Shown here piece by piece: positions 32,862-46,366 of a stretch of 64,000 nt of DNA. The DNA comes from Lates calcarifer (taxonomy: Eukaryota; Chordata; Actinopteri; Centropomidae), in contig NC_066837.1 in the NCBI RefSeq assembly GCF_001640805.2, positions 22,646,804 to 22,710,803 on the forward strand. The letters are read 5' to 3'. Made by a program: the position numbers and the translations under genes. Numbering within the stretch: the first letter of the stretch is position 1; each line of letters starts with the position of its first letter. The notes beneath the pieces were generated by a model. That model searched no databases, was not told the origin of the DNA, and saw only the letters and a list, made by a program, of their open reading frames with translations.

Positions 32862-32867
32862 AATAAA
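32862..32867 (+). other. Candidate polyadenylation signal of afmid
   Basis: AATAAA about 730 bases after the afmid stop; AT-rich 3' UTR lies between. Confidence 0.4.
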
Positions 32868-35800
32868 TATTTATATTTGAGAATTGATGTCTTCTTTATG
32901 TTTGTGTGCTGTAGAAGAGATTGGATGTAATTTGATTCCAATATAGAAACTATTTATATGTTACACTGTCCCCAGATATGATGCAAAACTGTTCTAATTA
33001 AAAAAAAAAAAAAAATTGTAGTAGCTTTCTTTATAAAAGCACATACATTTCACACAATGTATTTAATGAATCCTATTGTTGTAGATTATTTTTTCATTAC
33101 TGTAACCATAATGTCAGGTTTGTTTAATTACACAATTAAAACAACAGACTAGAACCATAAAAACCATTTACGGTGAACGCCTGTCCGAAATGGCTTGTTC
33201 TTTAACTTTTTTTTTAATCAGGTGTGGCCTCCTTGTCGGTATGAAACCACTATCAGTTGTAGAGAGAGGTTTTGCCCCCGTTGTAGTATCAATAGTTCAG
33301 TTCTTGACACAGTGTGGACTACATCAGTTCAGCCGGTAAGTCTCCAGGCAGGAGGAGCTAACCACCGACAAGCTGCCAACGCTAACCAAACAGTTCGTCA
33401 GATATGGTCAGCCGAGCGGACTCAAAGACCCACTGTGCCAGGTAAGGACAAAGGTTTTAAAAGCCACAAAGTAACAGCCAAATAAACTCTTTAATTCAGG
33501 TCAGCACATTAAGTCCAGTGACGGAGGCTGTCGCCGACACTAACGGTAGTCTGGCTAAGGTTGATGCTAACAGCTTTAAGTTGCTAGCTGATGTTAGCTA
33601 TGCGGCTAACGTTTTTAAATGGAACCGGTATGTTTTTATTCCTTGTGTAAGCAAATGTTAACTGACAGCTCTCCTATTCACAAATACGTCGACGTCAAAC
33701 CATTTAACTTTAATGTGACAAAAACTGTTCACAGTTTTTAAGTTTAACGTTCGTTTTTGTAGCAGACAGTCGGGTAAAGTTTATAAGTGTTGCCGGGGCT
33801 TCAGTGACTCGTCGTATCTAGGTGCCTTCGTGGCTGATGGGGAGGGTGAACGAGCTGTAGCACGAAATTACATCAGTTACCAAGTAATAAAAATGATTAC
33901 TGTGTGTGTAGCAATACGCAGTTGGTACTAACAAAACAGGATAAGGACTACTTTTTTTGTTTTGTTTAGGCAACTCACAGTTCAGTAGAAAATAAGTAAA
34001 ATGTCTTAGAGGCGTTTAAAAGTTATTGGTCAACCCTGAGGCAAGTGGTTGCTCAACCTATTTACATCTGTTACATCTTCTTTTACAGTCAAATAGGAGT
34101 CCGGTTCCACCATTGGTAAAAACAACAGCATTTGTTTTGACTTTTATGGGTTTTGTTTTGACTTCCAGTGTTTCATATTTGTGACTGAAGGTCAGACAAA
34201 CATTTACACTAGGTGGTAGTGTGTGTGACCTCCCTGTCTAATCAACTATGTGCAGTACATAAAAATGCCATTAATAGACACTGAGACATCTTTGGCAACA
34301 CTGTGTACATGTGGCAAATTATTTAGACAATAAGTAGATTTAAAAAGAGCATGAGGTCCACCTCCCAGCTCCTATGAGGTGTTTCTGCGGCAGTTGAGCA
34401 AACTGCACCCCCTGAGGGAGACTGTGAAATGTGGTTGAAAGCTCTAGAAAAAGCTAGTAATTGAAAATAAAAATACACACACATACACTCACGTTGTAAT
34501 CTTTAATGACAGAGTGAGCGTGAAAGTCAATGCAGAGATAGATGTATTAAAACCATCCAGTCATACTGAAAGAATGGTCTAGCCCTCATTGGAAGTGCAA
34601 AAAGACTGGCTCTCATTGTTCAGGCTTCAATGTGCTCACTGATCAGTAATTACTAAATTACTAACAGGGGCTTACTCTTTATTCTCAATTGATCTGAGTC
34701 ATTATTAAAACTCAGACACACTACACCTTGCAGGTTTGGATTCCATCGTGCCCAACTTGTTATTCCTGAATCAATCAATTATTACCATTCTTAATTAAGC
34801 CTGGCTTTTCTTTTAAGCTCTGCAAGAAAAGGGGAGAAACTTGAGACAAAGTAAGGGAGAGGAAAGGAGGAGACTTGGTGAGATAGAGATCAGTTATTCA
34901 TGTGGGACAGAGGGCTGGAGGGACGTGGAGTTTATTATGGCATGCGTGCGAAGGAGAACGGCAGGATGGTTACTGCATGCTCAGGGGAGAAGAGGCGAAG
35001 GAAGGGTGAATAATTCAATTCTTCATACAGTTTACAGCAAGGCTGTGTTTGGATCTGGGCTGTGGAGGGATGGGAAATATGGGCCATGCGTACAATAGTG
35101 ACAATAAGGGCTTTATTTGTTGGCCAAGAGTTAGTTGCCAGTTTGATGTGTCAGCGTGTGTGTTTGTGTGTGTTAAAGAGCATGTTAGCTGAGAAGGTTG
35201 AATTTGTTTGGAAAGGTGCTGAAGAAGCAGAGGAAAAAGGTAATGGCTAACAGTTGCATGTGATGTAAGATGTGTTTTGCTTAAGTAAAACCAAATAGGC
35301 TCACGGCAAATATTTCTACAACCTGGTTTGTGTTTACACATATTTTCAGAACATTTGCTTTCAGCTGCTGTTGCCCTTTGTTGATGCTGTTGTGACATTC
35401 ATTTTGGGTTGCTAAATGGTAATGATTTATCTGTGTAATAACATAAGCACTCTTCCAAACCAAACGCACTGTGATATTGCTTCAGCTCTACCACTAATAT
35501 GCAATTTCCAGTTGCGTTACCCACCACTGCTCAAAATCCCATTTAGTTTGAAACTGCATTCGTCATCATGCAGAGTTCATGTAACATTATGCCACAGCTG
35601 TATGTTTCAATCTCAAGTTGCTGTGGTAGAATTGCTAGGTAAGTGGTTTACTTTTTTAGGAAATAGCTTTCTAAACTGCCGGGATAAATAACTATTGAAG
35701 AAAGGTCATGTTGATGATGTGAATGTTTCAAAATGATAATATTGACCAGTTACTACTATAAAATGGTTTAAACTAGAAGGCACTGCAGTACAGGTGAGGC

Positions 35801-37052
35801 TGAGTGAGCTCAACCATTGCCATCACTAAAATGTACTTACTGAACCAGTTGGTCGTCCTTGACGACAGGAAGGTCGAGGGTTACCTTGGTGTTCATGTTC
35901 TCCCAAAACAAGCACACCACTCATATTTCAGCGGGCAGGGCATCTGTAATGCCAGCCCCACTACCTAAGCCTAAAGTAGACTGAAGAGTCTGTTTGTAAC
36001 TCACTGAGTACACAAACAACAGACAGACCACAACAGGCATGAGAGTTGTAACACTGATAATAATTATTAATAAGTAGATGACGTGTTCATCAGCAAGATT
36101 TTGTACTTGCAAATTACGTTAAACTGCAAAAAACAGCCTTGTTTTTAGTTTGATGACAGTACATTTTTTTATTTTACCCAGTGAGCCCCGTGTATTTCAC
36201 TGCATCAACTATTGAACATGGTTTCCCGTAGGATGTTTTGTAGCAGAGGTAGTGAGCCATCCAATCTCGATGTATCAAGTAATCAGTATAGTTAGTAGAT
36301 GGCCTAAACGGTGGTCACACTCAACAAACTTAGTATTTTATTTTGTGAATAAAATACTAATGTGAATAAATTTTTATGATGTAAGTGGAGGTGGTTTATA
36401 ATTCAGGTGAGTTAGCTCATCTCTGTTATCAAACATTGTGGGGAAACTCTTAATCCTTCTATTCAAGTGAAAACATGAAAATCACCCAAACTATACAAGA
36501 CTGTTGGCTCTGTTTCCCCACACTTATATTCTGTAGTTTCAGTTTACAAACAAATATCTTTGGGGCTAAGAAGGACAAAATAATTAAGCATGAACATCGG
36601 AACAGTGCCAGGGTAATTACAGACTTTTGGTCCTGAGGAAGTATGATGTGCCAGCTACCTACTCAGTATGCATATTAGAGGTTCTGCTTGAACAACACAA
36701 CAAAGCTCTGTTGTGAACAGAGAACAATGGGAACAAGAGCCTATTTTCCCAACATGTCCTCCTCCCCCATGTTCATTCTTTCATCTTCTCCAGCTATTGT
36801 TTTCTATTCAAAACTTTCTAACAATGTTTGTTGAAACTGATGATAGGAAGCGGTTACAAGTGGTGATATAGTCAGTGATAATGCTTGTCAACTGAAAACA
36901 ATTCCAGTTCATACTATACAGTACCATGTAGTCAACATATTGTACTTTTAAAGTTTTTGCAGTTGCACTGTTCTTTCAGTTTTATATGTTATACCACATT
37001 CTCTGCTGTGCTCATCTCCTAATCTGCTTCTTCCTGATGTACTTGATCCCAG
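32868..37052. other. Spacer and probable 5' region of cant1
   Basis: About 4 kb with no recognisable coding exon. The segment 33195-33441 has two consensus donors (cagccg/gtaagt at about 33336 and gtgccag/gtaagg at about 33441) and could be a non-coding first exon of cant1, with the coding exon acceptor at 37052. The ORF that spans it has no domain features. The rest is AT-rich intron-like sequence. Confidence 0.4.
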
Positions 37053-37102
37053 GCTACCACCTCCAGTCCACGCCTGACGGTGAGAATGAAGACGATACTT
37101 CC

Positions 37103-39114
37103 ATGACCTCCTTCGGTGTTACAGTCCGTGGCCTCCCCCTGGCCTTGGCATCCATGACACAAGTGGCCACCTCAGACTCACGCTTTCATCCAAAATGGCG
37201 GGCGATCACTGTGGCGACGCTGCTAGCTTTAGTGCTCATATTATATCTGCACCGGACAGTAGGGGACAGAGACACTCCTACCAGAGGTTTCTACCGCAAC
37301 AGGGCTCACAGTTTGCAACTGTACAGTGAGGGCGAGCATGATGTCTTCAGGGACACTAACAGACAAACTGTACAGAGCCTTGCGCACCGTCAGAAAAGGG
37401 AAAAACCTTACAATGACACTTACCCGTTGAGTCCACCAGAGAAGACAAAGAACGGCATCCGCTACCGTATAGGAGTGATTGCAGACCTAGACACAGCTTC
37501 ACGTAGCTTTAAGGATCAGACGTGGTTCAGTTACATGAAAAGAGGTTATGTGACTGTTTCAGAGAGCGCCTGACAGACTGGAGGTGGAGTGGGATGCAGA
37601 GACTGTCACCCTGGAGAGCCACCTGGCTGAGAAAGGACGGGGTATGTGGACTTGATTAATTAAGAACTTGCACATTGATACATGTTATAGTTTGGGTATA
37701 TCCATTATGTCTGTGTGTTCGGATTAATACGCGGGTTACCTAAATTAATTTTATTATTTATTAATCCTCCTGCAGGCATGGAGCTGTCAGAGCTTGTGGC
37801 CTTCAATCGGTCACCTGTACAGCGTCGATGACCGGACAGGTGTAGTGTACAGGATTGAGGGCAACCAGGCTGTCCCCTGGGTTATATTACCTGACGGTGA
37901 TGGCTCAGTCTCCAAAGGTAAGTGTCCGATAGATGTGCTTAAGGTTGCTACAGTGACTGCTTTTCATCAACAGTACAGAACTTTCAACTGCAGCAAATAA
38001 ATTAACGGTGTCCAAAGAGAAACTTTCTTAAGCTGGCAGTGAGAACACAGCAGGCATTAAGGAACTTTGGAAAGGTTGAGGGTAATTTCTGGGGAGATTC
38101 ACACGAAACAAAGATCTGCTCTCCTTTTTTGTGTGTGCAGGGTTCAAGGCAGAGTGGCTGGCCGTGAAGGATGAGCACCTGTACGTTGGCGGTCTGGGGA
38201 AGGAGTGGACGACGACCTCTGGGGAAGTCGTCAACAACAACCCAGAGTGGGTTAAAGTTGTCGGCTACCATGGCGATGTGGAGCATGAGAACTGGGTGCC
38301 ATACTACAACGCCCTGCGGAGTGCAGCAGGAATCCAACCACCAGGTGCCGACAGACTGTTTTCCTCTTTATTGTCCTGTCCATATCATCAAGGGTGCAGT
38401 TGTTGTTTCAGAAGTCAGGATTTTTTAAATACAAAACTAAATAAAATTCTCTAGTAAATTGCTGCTTTACAATTGCATTAACTCTATCTAAATGATATTC
38501 ATTTCATTGGAAGATAATGTTGTATTTACAGTTTTCATGTAGGCTGAGTGACAGAACCTGGCCATTAAATGCTTTCAGCATGATTTGCTGACATAGATGA
38601 GCAAATTTCAGAATTTCTCATCCTGATTTTGGCAGCTGGACAGTCTGAGTGAGTGGCCCTAATAAACTATAAAGGAGGACACACACACACAGTCTCCATA
38701 ATTCTTTATGCTCATATTAATTCATCACCCCTCTCTTCTACAGGCTACCTTATCCATGAATCAGCGGCTTGGAGCGAGCGTCTCCAGCGCTGGTTTTTCC
38801 TCCCTCGCCGTGCCAGTCACGAGCACTACGAAGAGACTGCGGACGAGCGGCGTGCCACCAACCTCCTCTTGTCCTGCCCCACAGACTTCAGCTACATATC
38901 CGTGCAGCATGTCGGACCACTCAACCCCACCCATGGCTTCTCCTCTTTTAAATTTGTTCCAGATACGGACGATCAGATCATCCTAGCCCTGAAATCAGAG
39001 GAGGACGCAGGCAGGATCGCCACCTACATAATCGCATTTACACTCGACGGTCAGGTGCTGATGCCTGAGACAAAGATTGGGGATGTGAAGTACGAGGGGC
39101 TGGAGTTTATCTAA
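37103..39114 (+). CDS. cant1: Calcium-activated nucleotidase 1 (two apparent 1-base frameshifts)
   Basis: Exons 37053-37641 (start ATG at 37103), 37776-37917, 38141-38344 and 38744-39114 encode about 417 residues once two extra bases are discounted. The protein is an apyrase-family enzyme of the Golgi/ER lumen that hydrolyses UDP and GDP and supports glycosaminoglycan synthesis. After a short cytosolic N-terminus ([19 protein letters not shown]) lies a type II signal anchor ([16 protein letters not shown]), then conserved blocks [71 protein letters not shown] and [20 protein letters not shown]; acidic residues in these bind calcium. The literal frame stops at 37571-37573 because of an extra T after AGCGCC; an extra C at 37808 shifts exon 3. 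Both restore conserved sequence on either side, so sequencing error is likely. 5' UTR exons are not resolved. Confidence 0.92.
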
Positions 39115-40496
39115 AAATGACAAGGCTAAGGGCGCACATGTTCCTGAGGACAAACTCTGCAGGGGTCCTCCATCATTCAGTTGATTAAGTAGAATTTATA
39201 CATATATGCAACACTGTTGTTTAAAGTCTGTAAGTATTACATTCCTTTCTACTGTGCAATAATACCGTATGACCAAACTCTATATTTCATAAATCTATTG
39301 AAATTATGACTGAGAGGCACATGAGTGGATACAAGTGCAGGAGAAAGCCGCACCATCAGGGGAGCACAATTAAGTCTCACCAACTACAGACTTGTGTGTG
39401 ACTGATGCAGACAAGCAGTGACTGGCTACACAAATCAGTCACACACTCCATTTGTCAATAGTCAGTCATCACCTAAGATTTTATCATGTTTTAAAGCCTT
39501 AACTACCTTATATCAGTGCTGGTAGAACTATATTGTTTGAACCTTGAGTTAAACATCCTGGTTTGATTGGACACTACTGATATCCCAGAGGAGTCTGGGT
39601 AAAAAAGGTTTGCTGATTAGTAGCTGTAGGTCTGTCAAACATCAGGTTAAGGTGGACCTCCTCTTGCAGCCAATCTCTGCTGGTCAGTCACTCAGGGGAA
39701 CAAGGTGAACAGCGTCGCATATTTAAAAAAATAGAAATGAATGTCTTTAAATGACTTGAAATATTGATCTTACTCATCGCTTTTTGTGTTTTATTTTACC
39801 TGTTTAGACACACTGAAGTTTAATGGATCCTGTCATGGTCACTTGATGCGTAGCAGCTTCTGCTCTGTAAACATGATAATGTTATTCTGGGTAGGACCAG
39901 TTTAAATTTTGGCTCACATATGTTAATAAACTGATTATCATTAGCTTCTCAAGCCAGAGTGAAACACCAGCGATTTCATTTAAAGATGAATTATTAATAT
40001 ATTCCTTTTGTATCCTCTCATAATACAAATAATTAAAATAACTTTTCTTTAAATGTTTTGTAATGTCTGAGTGTATCACATATAGTGAAGCATTTTACAT
40101 ATGCAACAAATCAGAATGTCTACATAACATCCATACTGTATGCTGTTAACATTTTTATTCCGAGTTAAAACAACAGTTTTATCTAAAAAAATAATCACTA
40201 TACTTTTTCCAATTGTCATGTCTACAAAATCAGTAGTTTTGCAATACACTTTTCATTATACAATAGTTAGTAGATACACGGATGTCATTAAGTGTTTCCA
40301 TGACTAATGTTACAGCTTCATAGGAGGACATTGGTCTGGCCATGAAATTACAGATTTATATGATATGAACTGACAATAACAAGACATGACATGGAAGGCT
40401 GGATCAGTTTAACGTGCTGCAAAGTTAGTGATTATTCACATGACGGTTCAATCTCAGCAGTTCAAACCTGAGGAAAAGCTTTGTGAGTGATTCTGT
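39115..40496. other. Convergent spacer between cant1 and the OGA-like gene
   Basis: 3' ends of two converging genes. An AATAAA at 39925-39930 could end cant1, and TTTATT at 40154-40159 (AATAAA on the minus strand) could end the OGA-like transcript. No other gene was seen. Confidence 0.5.
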
Positions 40497-43400
40497 TCAC
40501 AGGCTTGTTGCCATGGCAATGACGTCTCGCGGTAGACTGGCCACTTCAATGGGTTTGAAGGAGCCGAGTTTGGTGTAAAAGTCGAGCATCCTGCGATCAC
40601 TATGTCTCAACTCACAGAACGCTCCTCTGGAGCCTGAAAGGAAAACAAAGATAGTGTTTGAGATTTAATCTTTTGATTTCTTTTGTATAAAACATCCTTC
40701 GGCATCTAAAGACAAAACACTTGCAGATTTAAAAATAAGGTAGATGTGTAGATATGCCATTTGCAGGCAAGGACCTGCAAACAACTGCAGTTTCTATTCA
40801 CCAAGAGCTGGTGAACACTGATGCTACAATGGCTTTCTAGTGTTATTCAAGGCACTTGTTGGCTGTTGTGACACTGAACAACTCCCCCTTGTGGAGAATA
40901 TGTGGCTGGTTAAACCAGAGTTTACTGTAGTTGCAGGCCAGTTCAATGAGGCACATCCCAGAAGTATCAAAAGGCATTGTACACAGCCTGGACTTACCAC
41001 TGCTCCTGATGGAGGACAAGAGCTGACCAATCATACGCTTGGCTGGAGAGGGATCAGTGACCCGGGGCAACATTTGTATAGTGATCAAAGAGGGGAATTC
41101 TTCCAACACTGAGTCACTTACTGCTCTCTAGAGGTAGGAGAGAAAACACAATGAAGCGATACTGCATTTTATGGTTGTCTCATATTCTGGGAAACGATTG
41201 TTGCTTTTGATCACCTGAATCTTGGCTGCAGCTGGTTTGGCATCAGTAAGTGCCAGTGCGTAACCACACATCCCAAGCTCATCCTCCAAGACAAGAGCAC
41301 ACTGAGGGGAAGGGGAGATTTCACCTGCTGATATGCTGCAGTGGGGAAGATGGAGAACATTAAGATGCTAGAAAAGCATACGTTTTCAGGACAGAGTAAT
41401 TGATATGTTCTTACCTATCACAGATGAGTGGAGGCTGTGCCACCAGGGGGACTTTGCCCTCTCCTGCGCTCTGCATCTCCCTGAAAATCCTCTGCACCTC
41501 CATCTAAGACAGGAAGCAATACTGTGCAACATCACTACTGGATTTTAACCAAAAATGCATCACGATACCTGAGGAGCTGCCTTCTTTACCTTGTCGTCGG
41601 GGCAGTATGGCCGTATGCAGTATACTGCCGTCGTGGGAGGATGTCTGAACAGGTCCCTGTTTCCATGTCCAGGCAGCATCCTCTGCAAACACAAATGTAC
41701 AGTACACTCATATTCATGTAGAGTTACATTAGTAATTGCAACAAGGCAAAAACAGGATCTGTACATTTTAGTGCAACCAATTAGAAATAAAATTCAAATA
41801 TGTCTCTGCAGTGCTTGATTACCTGGAACTCTCCAGAGAGTCCTCCTCTGAAGCCCCAGGGTTCAGGGTCATCGTTCATAAGCTGGGCAGAGGGTCGACC
41901 CTGCCCTCCTATGGAAAACGAAAACAACATAATCTTTAAAGCTACAGTGGGCTTCATTTTAGAATCATCACATTTGATGGCCAGTGACCAACTAGAGAGC
42001 GAGAGTAACCCTCATTATCTTAGTCCAAATGCAAAAATCCTTGCTTATTTTTCATGTTTGCTTCATCAGAATCCCAAGCATTCCTGTTTCTTCCTGCAGC
42101 ACAAAACATAATACTTAATTCTAATTTCATTACGTTCTATTAATTATATTCAATATTTTTCTCACCTAGTGTTTTCACATAGGCACGAGCCAGGCCGACT
42201 CCACTCTTAATGTCACAGATGTAGTTGTAGAGGTCGTACAGGATGCTGCGGTTCGGGGCGTTTGACAGGCGGTTAAACATCTGCACCACTGCGTCGCACA
42301 TGTCATCAAACTGCTGTGCTCTCGAGCACCACTCTGCTGTCTGAAAAACAGAAACAGAACACGTGTGACAAAGCACATCAAATGTACAAAATTATCTGTA
42401 TTTGGAATGGCTACCAAGGCACAGCATTACCATGTCTGTCTCTGCAGTAGCAGCCCGACTGTTGTTCTTGAGCCAGTCCAGCTGCTGCAGCATGGTCCTG
42501 GCTGTGGGCCCGTGTTCGTACGGCAGGTAGAAGAGGTCTGACAGCAGCTTCAGGTCCTCCAGAGTCAGAGGTTCAGCCGTGTACAGTGGGTTCTCCCCAG
42601 CTCCAGGTACTGTAGGAGCTTTCTCCCATGTCTGTCTGCATGGGCTCCTCATCTGATGACTCCTTCTTGAGACGAGCATGGAGGGCAACAAGGGCCTGGA
42701 CAGATGAGGAGGGCACTGTATTGGTAACAATACATTAAACTGTACAATGTTTACTGAGAAGTGCTCTCTCATGAGACTCTACCTCCAGGCTGATCCGTGC
42801 TCAGGAACTCCTGCAGCCAGTCAGTGAGGGCCAGGGTCAGAGCTTTCTGGTGGCTGTAGCAGGGGTCCTGCTCCTCATCACCTGGTGATGGAGGTCAGGG
42901 ACAGTGAGACAATGTGCAGAAAAATGTATTATCACCCTATCAAAGAAAAAACTAGACACTCACCCATCTCCACATCCTTTGGTCCTCCATCGGCTGTTGC
43001 TTTGCACCATGTAGCCAAAGTGTGGATGGCCACAAAGTTTGGGTAAAACTCACAGTTAGGATTGGTGAGCACTCCTCTCAGTTTGGGAATCAGCTCAGTG
43101 GGTCGATCCTTTTTGGAAAAAAAACATATTCATTATTTCAGGACACAGATCCTGAAATATCTCAGGCTGGGGCACATTCTGACCTGAAGTGTTGTCATAC
43201 AATCTTTTGTTCATGTAAACATTGACAGCCATCTATTTACCTTATAGGGTCCGAAGGAAAAGTCTTTGGGGATCATAATCGTTTGCGTGGATATTATCCC
43301 AGATGACTGGTGCCCTCTTGAGGACCGAGGACACTTCCTCTATGGACTCAGCTGAGATTTTGTGGGACACCACTTTTGGACCTAAACAATAAAAAAAATG

Positions 43401-46366
43401 TTTAAAAAAATCAAAGACTGCTAATAAAACATATTACAAAACTGTGCCAGTGATTACTCCTGGCAAGTTGATGGACACAACTTCAGTGTAATCTTACCAG
43501 TCCATAGTATGTCAATACCAGGCAGCAGCTTCTCTCCCACAGTGTGCAGGTAGGAAGACTGGGACACGTTGGGAGTGCAGAAAGCAGCACAGTAATCTGG
43601 AGATACGAACAGAACAACAGTAAATGACGGAAAATGGCAACAAAATAAATAAAAAAAAATCAGCTAATGAGAAACAAACAGATTCAACATTAGTTTTTAG
43701 ATGCTTTTATTGCTTAAACTGACTAGAAATCTTATTTATTTGTGTTCTTCACAGTGTCAGTTTCGTGCTGCTCTACTGTCTGACCTGTAGGACAGAAGAG
43801 GAAGGTCTCAGGTTCTCCCAGGTGCTGGTACACCTCATTAGTAACGGCCACCTGAGCGTGGGCGAAGGAGCTGAACACCTGTTTATCAGCTTGACACATC
43901 TCAGTCTCAATGTCATCGAACAGTAAAGAGAAGGACCTGCAGCCGAACTCCCTCACCTGCCGAAAAAACAGGAACAACTAGGTGATCAGCGCCGAAAATA
44001 AAACAATAAAAGAAAAATCTGAGACACCCAAATGTATACAATTTAACAGGGTCAGATAAAGTCTCAATATTAGCCTCACCTGCTAGAGACTTTTCTCCAA
44101 AACACCTTGTAGCAAGCATTCTCAAAAGGGTTATTCCACCGGGAATTAAACCCATTACCTGCAGCAGTGTCAGTGCCATCAGCTGCCTGTTGACCTACTT
44201 GCTGTGCATCAAATGTTTCTATTTTACCGCTGCATGTTTCACATAAAGTAATGTGGTGTCCAGGCAAACCCACAGAGAGCCATAAAGCTAAATACAGCTG
44301 AGATTAAATTATCTCTTGTGCTCCACCCTTCATCTCTGCATACAAAGTCCTACCTGATCCAGTTTCCTCTTCAGGGCAGCAACCTCTTTGGGGTTGGAAA
44401 AAGTAATATCCAGACCAGGAGAGATTGCATAGATGAACTCCACATCGTGCTGTTTAGCTGCTGTGATCAGGGCCATGAGTTGCTCTGGGAAAAGAAGAAA
44501 GAAGAGATTAAAGAAGACATGCTGTTTGATGAGGAGCGCCTAGCTAACATGGACCTCTGTGGGACACCTCAGTTTGATGCTTGGTGGTGTCTCTGGACAT
44601 AAAAATGGCCACAACAACACAAGAAATTAAAACCATCTGTTTTGTTCAGAAGGTGCAAATAATCTGTGACGGCTCAAAGTCCACTGATAGTATCTGTTCT
44701 GGCCTGCAGTTGAGAGTCATCAGAGACATGATAGTTTTAATAGGTCAAACTTCAAAGCATCATCACTGTCCTTAACATCTAGGCAACCAACACAGAGAGA
44801 CACCAAACTGAGCAATTAAACAATATCTGTATGATAGTGATGACTCAGAATGAGACTGATAAAAAATGAGAGCACTCCCATGTGTCTTTATTAGTGTTTT
44901 AAAGGTGCTATGTGTAAGTTTTGTTCTATGGCTACATAGCCAATGTTAGCATTAACAGCTGTTTACTTAACAAGAGCTTCAGCCATTGTTGCATTTACAA
45001 GAGGTTAGAAAACGCTCCCTGACCAGCACATACTGGACGCTACAGTGGCTCACTACAAGTGATATTACAAGACAGGGGTTACGGGCTAGGTTGTTAGCAT
45101 GCTAACTTCAATAGAAGAGAAGTGATAGAAATAAAAGTAAAACAAGAGTTACCATTGGCATTGCTTTCCACTGCTGGAGACAGCTATTGATGAGTAAAGG
45201 ATTTAAAGTTTGATGCTGAACTGGCAACATTTATTCTCGACTGGTAAGTAAACAGCTGTTAATGCTAATGACTGTGTAGTGATAGCAAAAAGGTATATAT
45301 AACACCTTTAATTTGTTGTTTTGGTTCAATTTGCAACTATGCCCAGCTATAACTGAGGATCCTCCAACACTTAGCTAGTCTGAGCTAAGTGTTCTTAGTT
45401 GGAAACCATGTTTGACCCTGATGAAGAAAGAATTAATTTTTAAATACGTAAGTTTGAGAGTTTTTGCACACCTATATAGAGAAAGGTGCCTCAGAGCATT
45501 GACAATGAGTAGAAAAAAAATGTAACCATATAAAACAGATGTGTGATTTCAGTGTGGATATATGGAGAGGTGAAACTCACTGGCCTCCTCAGCAGAGTAC
45601 AGGTCTCTCCAGTACATCCTGTGCTTGTAGTCATCTTTGGGGGCATACAGGTACGTGTTCAAACCCCACTTCTGTTCCCTGTGAAACCCAACTGGCAGCA
45701 ATGAACAATAACAACCAGTATGTCAGTGATACAATCAGAAGCGATAGTGAGTAGAACAGATCACACAATGTTTTATAGTGAAAATGAAATTATTAAGCAT
45801 GTGAGCCCTGGGGATCAGAAGACAGCTGATCAAAGGAAATATAACAAATCCATTCATGTTTGCTAAATATTATTTGCTCTGTGTTGTTAACCATATTCCA
45901 CAGTCTTCTTTTCCTGGAAATTACTTTGAACATATGATTAACACCTGTAATTGATAACACCAATTATGATGCAAAATCACATTTTTAGCCTCCATCTGTT
46001 CACAATTTCCAGTTATGCTACTGGCACTTATTCATAGTGGGAGTTTATATACCTTTTAAACAGCTCTGTTCTTTGCTCCATAGTCCATGGTCGTCCATAA
46101 AAACCTGCATCAAGCAAAGGTCAAGTTATACACTAAATGATGCCAACATGTATTTTCAGAGAGAGGAAATCTGGAGCCTGCAGCAGAATTTGGATGTTTA
46201 CATTCTGATTCAAGGAGCTGTGCTGTAGCAAAGACACCTCTGGGGTCTGAGAGCTGGTAGTCCAGTTTGGGCCCCTGATCCCGGTCTGCTCACCTTCCAC
46301 TACTCCACTGATGAACCGCCTCGTCCCAGTCTGAGTTCGGCCCGTGGCACCGCTCGGTTTCGACAT
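40497..46366 (-). CDS. Protein O-GlcNAcase paralogue (OGA-like; two apparent 1-base frameshifts)
   Basis: Seventeen exons run from 46294-46366 ([12 protein letters not shown]) to 40497-40633. Others include 45581-45678, 44354-44484, 43785-43956, 43241-43381, 42964-43108, 42431-42715, 42166-42340, 41823-41908 and 40998-41127. The product is about 707 residues, against 916 in human OGA. OGA removes O-GlcNAc from Ser/Thr of nuclear and cytosolic proteins. The GH84 catalytic domain is clear: [27 protein letters not shown], and the catalytic Asp pair in [11 protein letters not shown], followed by [12 protein letters not shown]. The stalk ([29 protein letters not shown]) and the C-terminal acetyltransferase-like domain are present; the long disordered insert of human OGA is largely missing. 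An extra base near 43250-43256 and another in the T run at 42620-42622 break the frame. Teleosts carry a second OGA gene (mgea5l), which this probably is. Intron 44485-45580 holds a repeat copy. Confidence 0.9.
44900..45310. repeat. Dispersed repeat, copy 2 (intron of OGA-like gene)
   Basis: Shares ggctacatagccaatgttag and the following phrases with 31575-31890. A part reappears in opposite orientation at about 45225-45290 (aacagctgttaatgctaatg), giving an inverted-repeat look. Confidence 0.55.

Noticed and set aside
33195..33485. 96-codon ORF upstream of cant1 as a separate protein
   Set aside because: No domain, and internal consensus donors suggest a non-coding first exon instead.
37571..37573. 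Real premature stop making cant1 a pseudogene
   Set aside because: Sequence after the stop continues the conserved CANT1 protein in the next frame and later exons are intact; a one-base insertion error is more likely.
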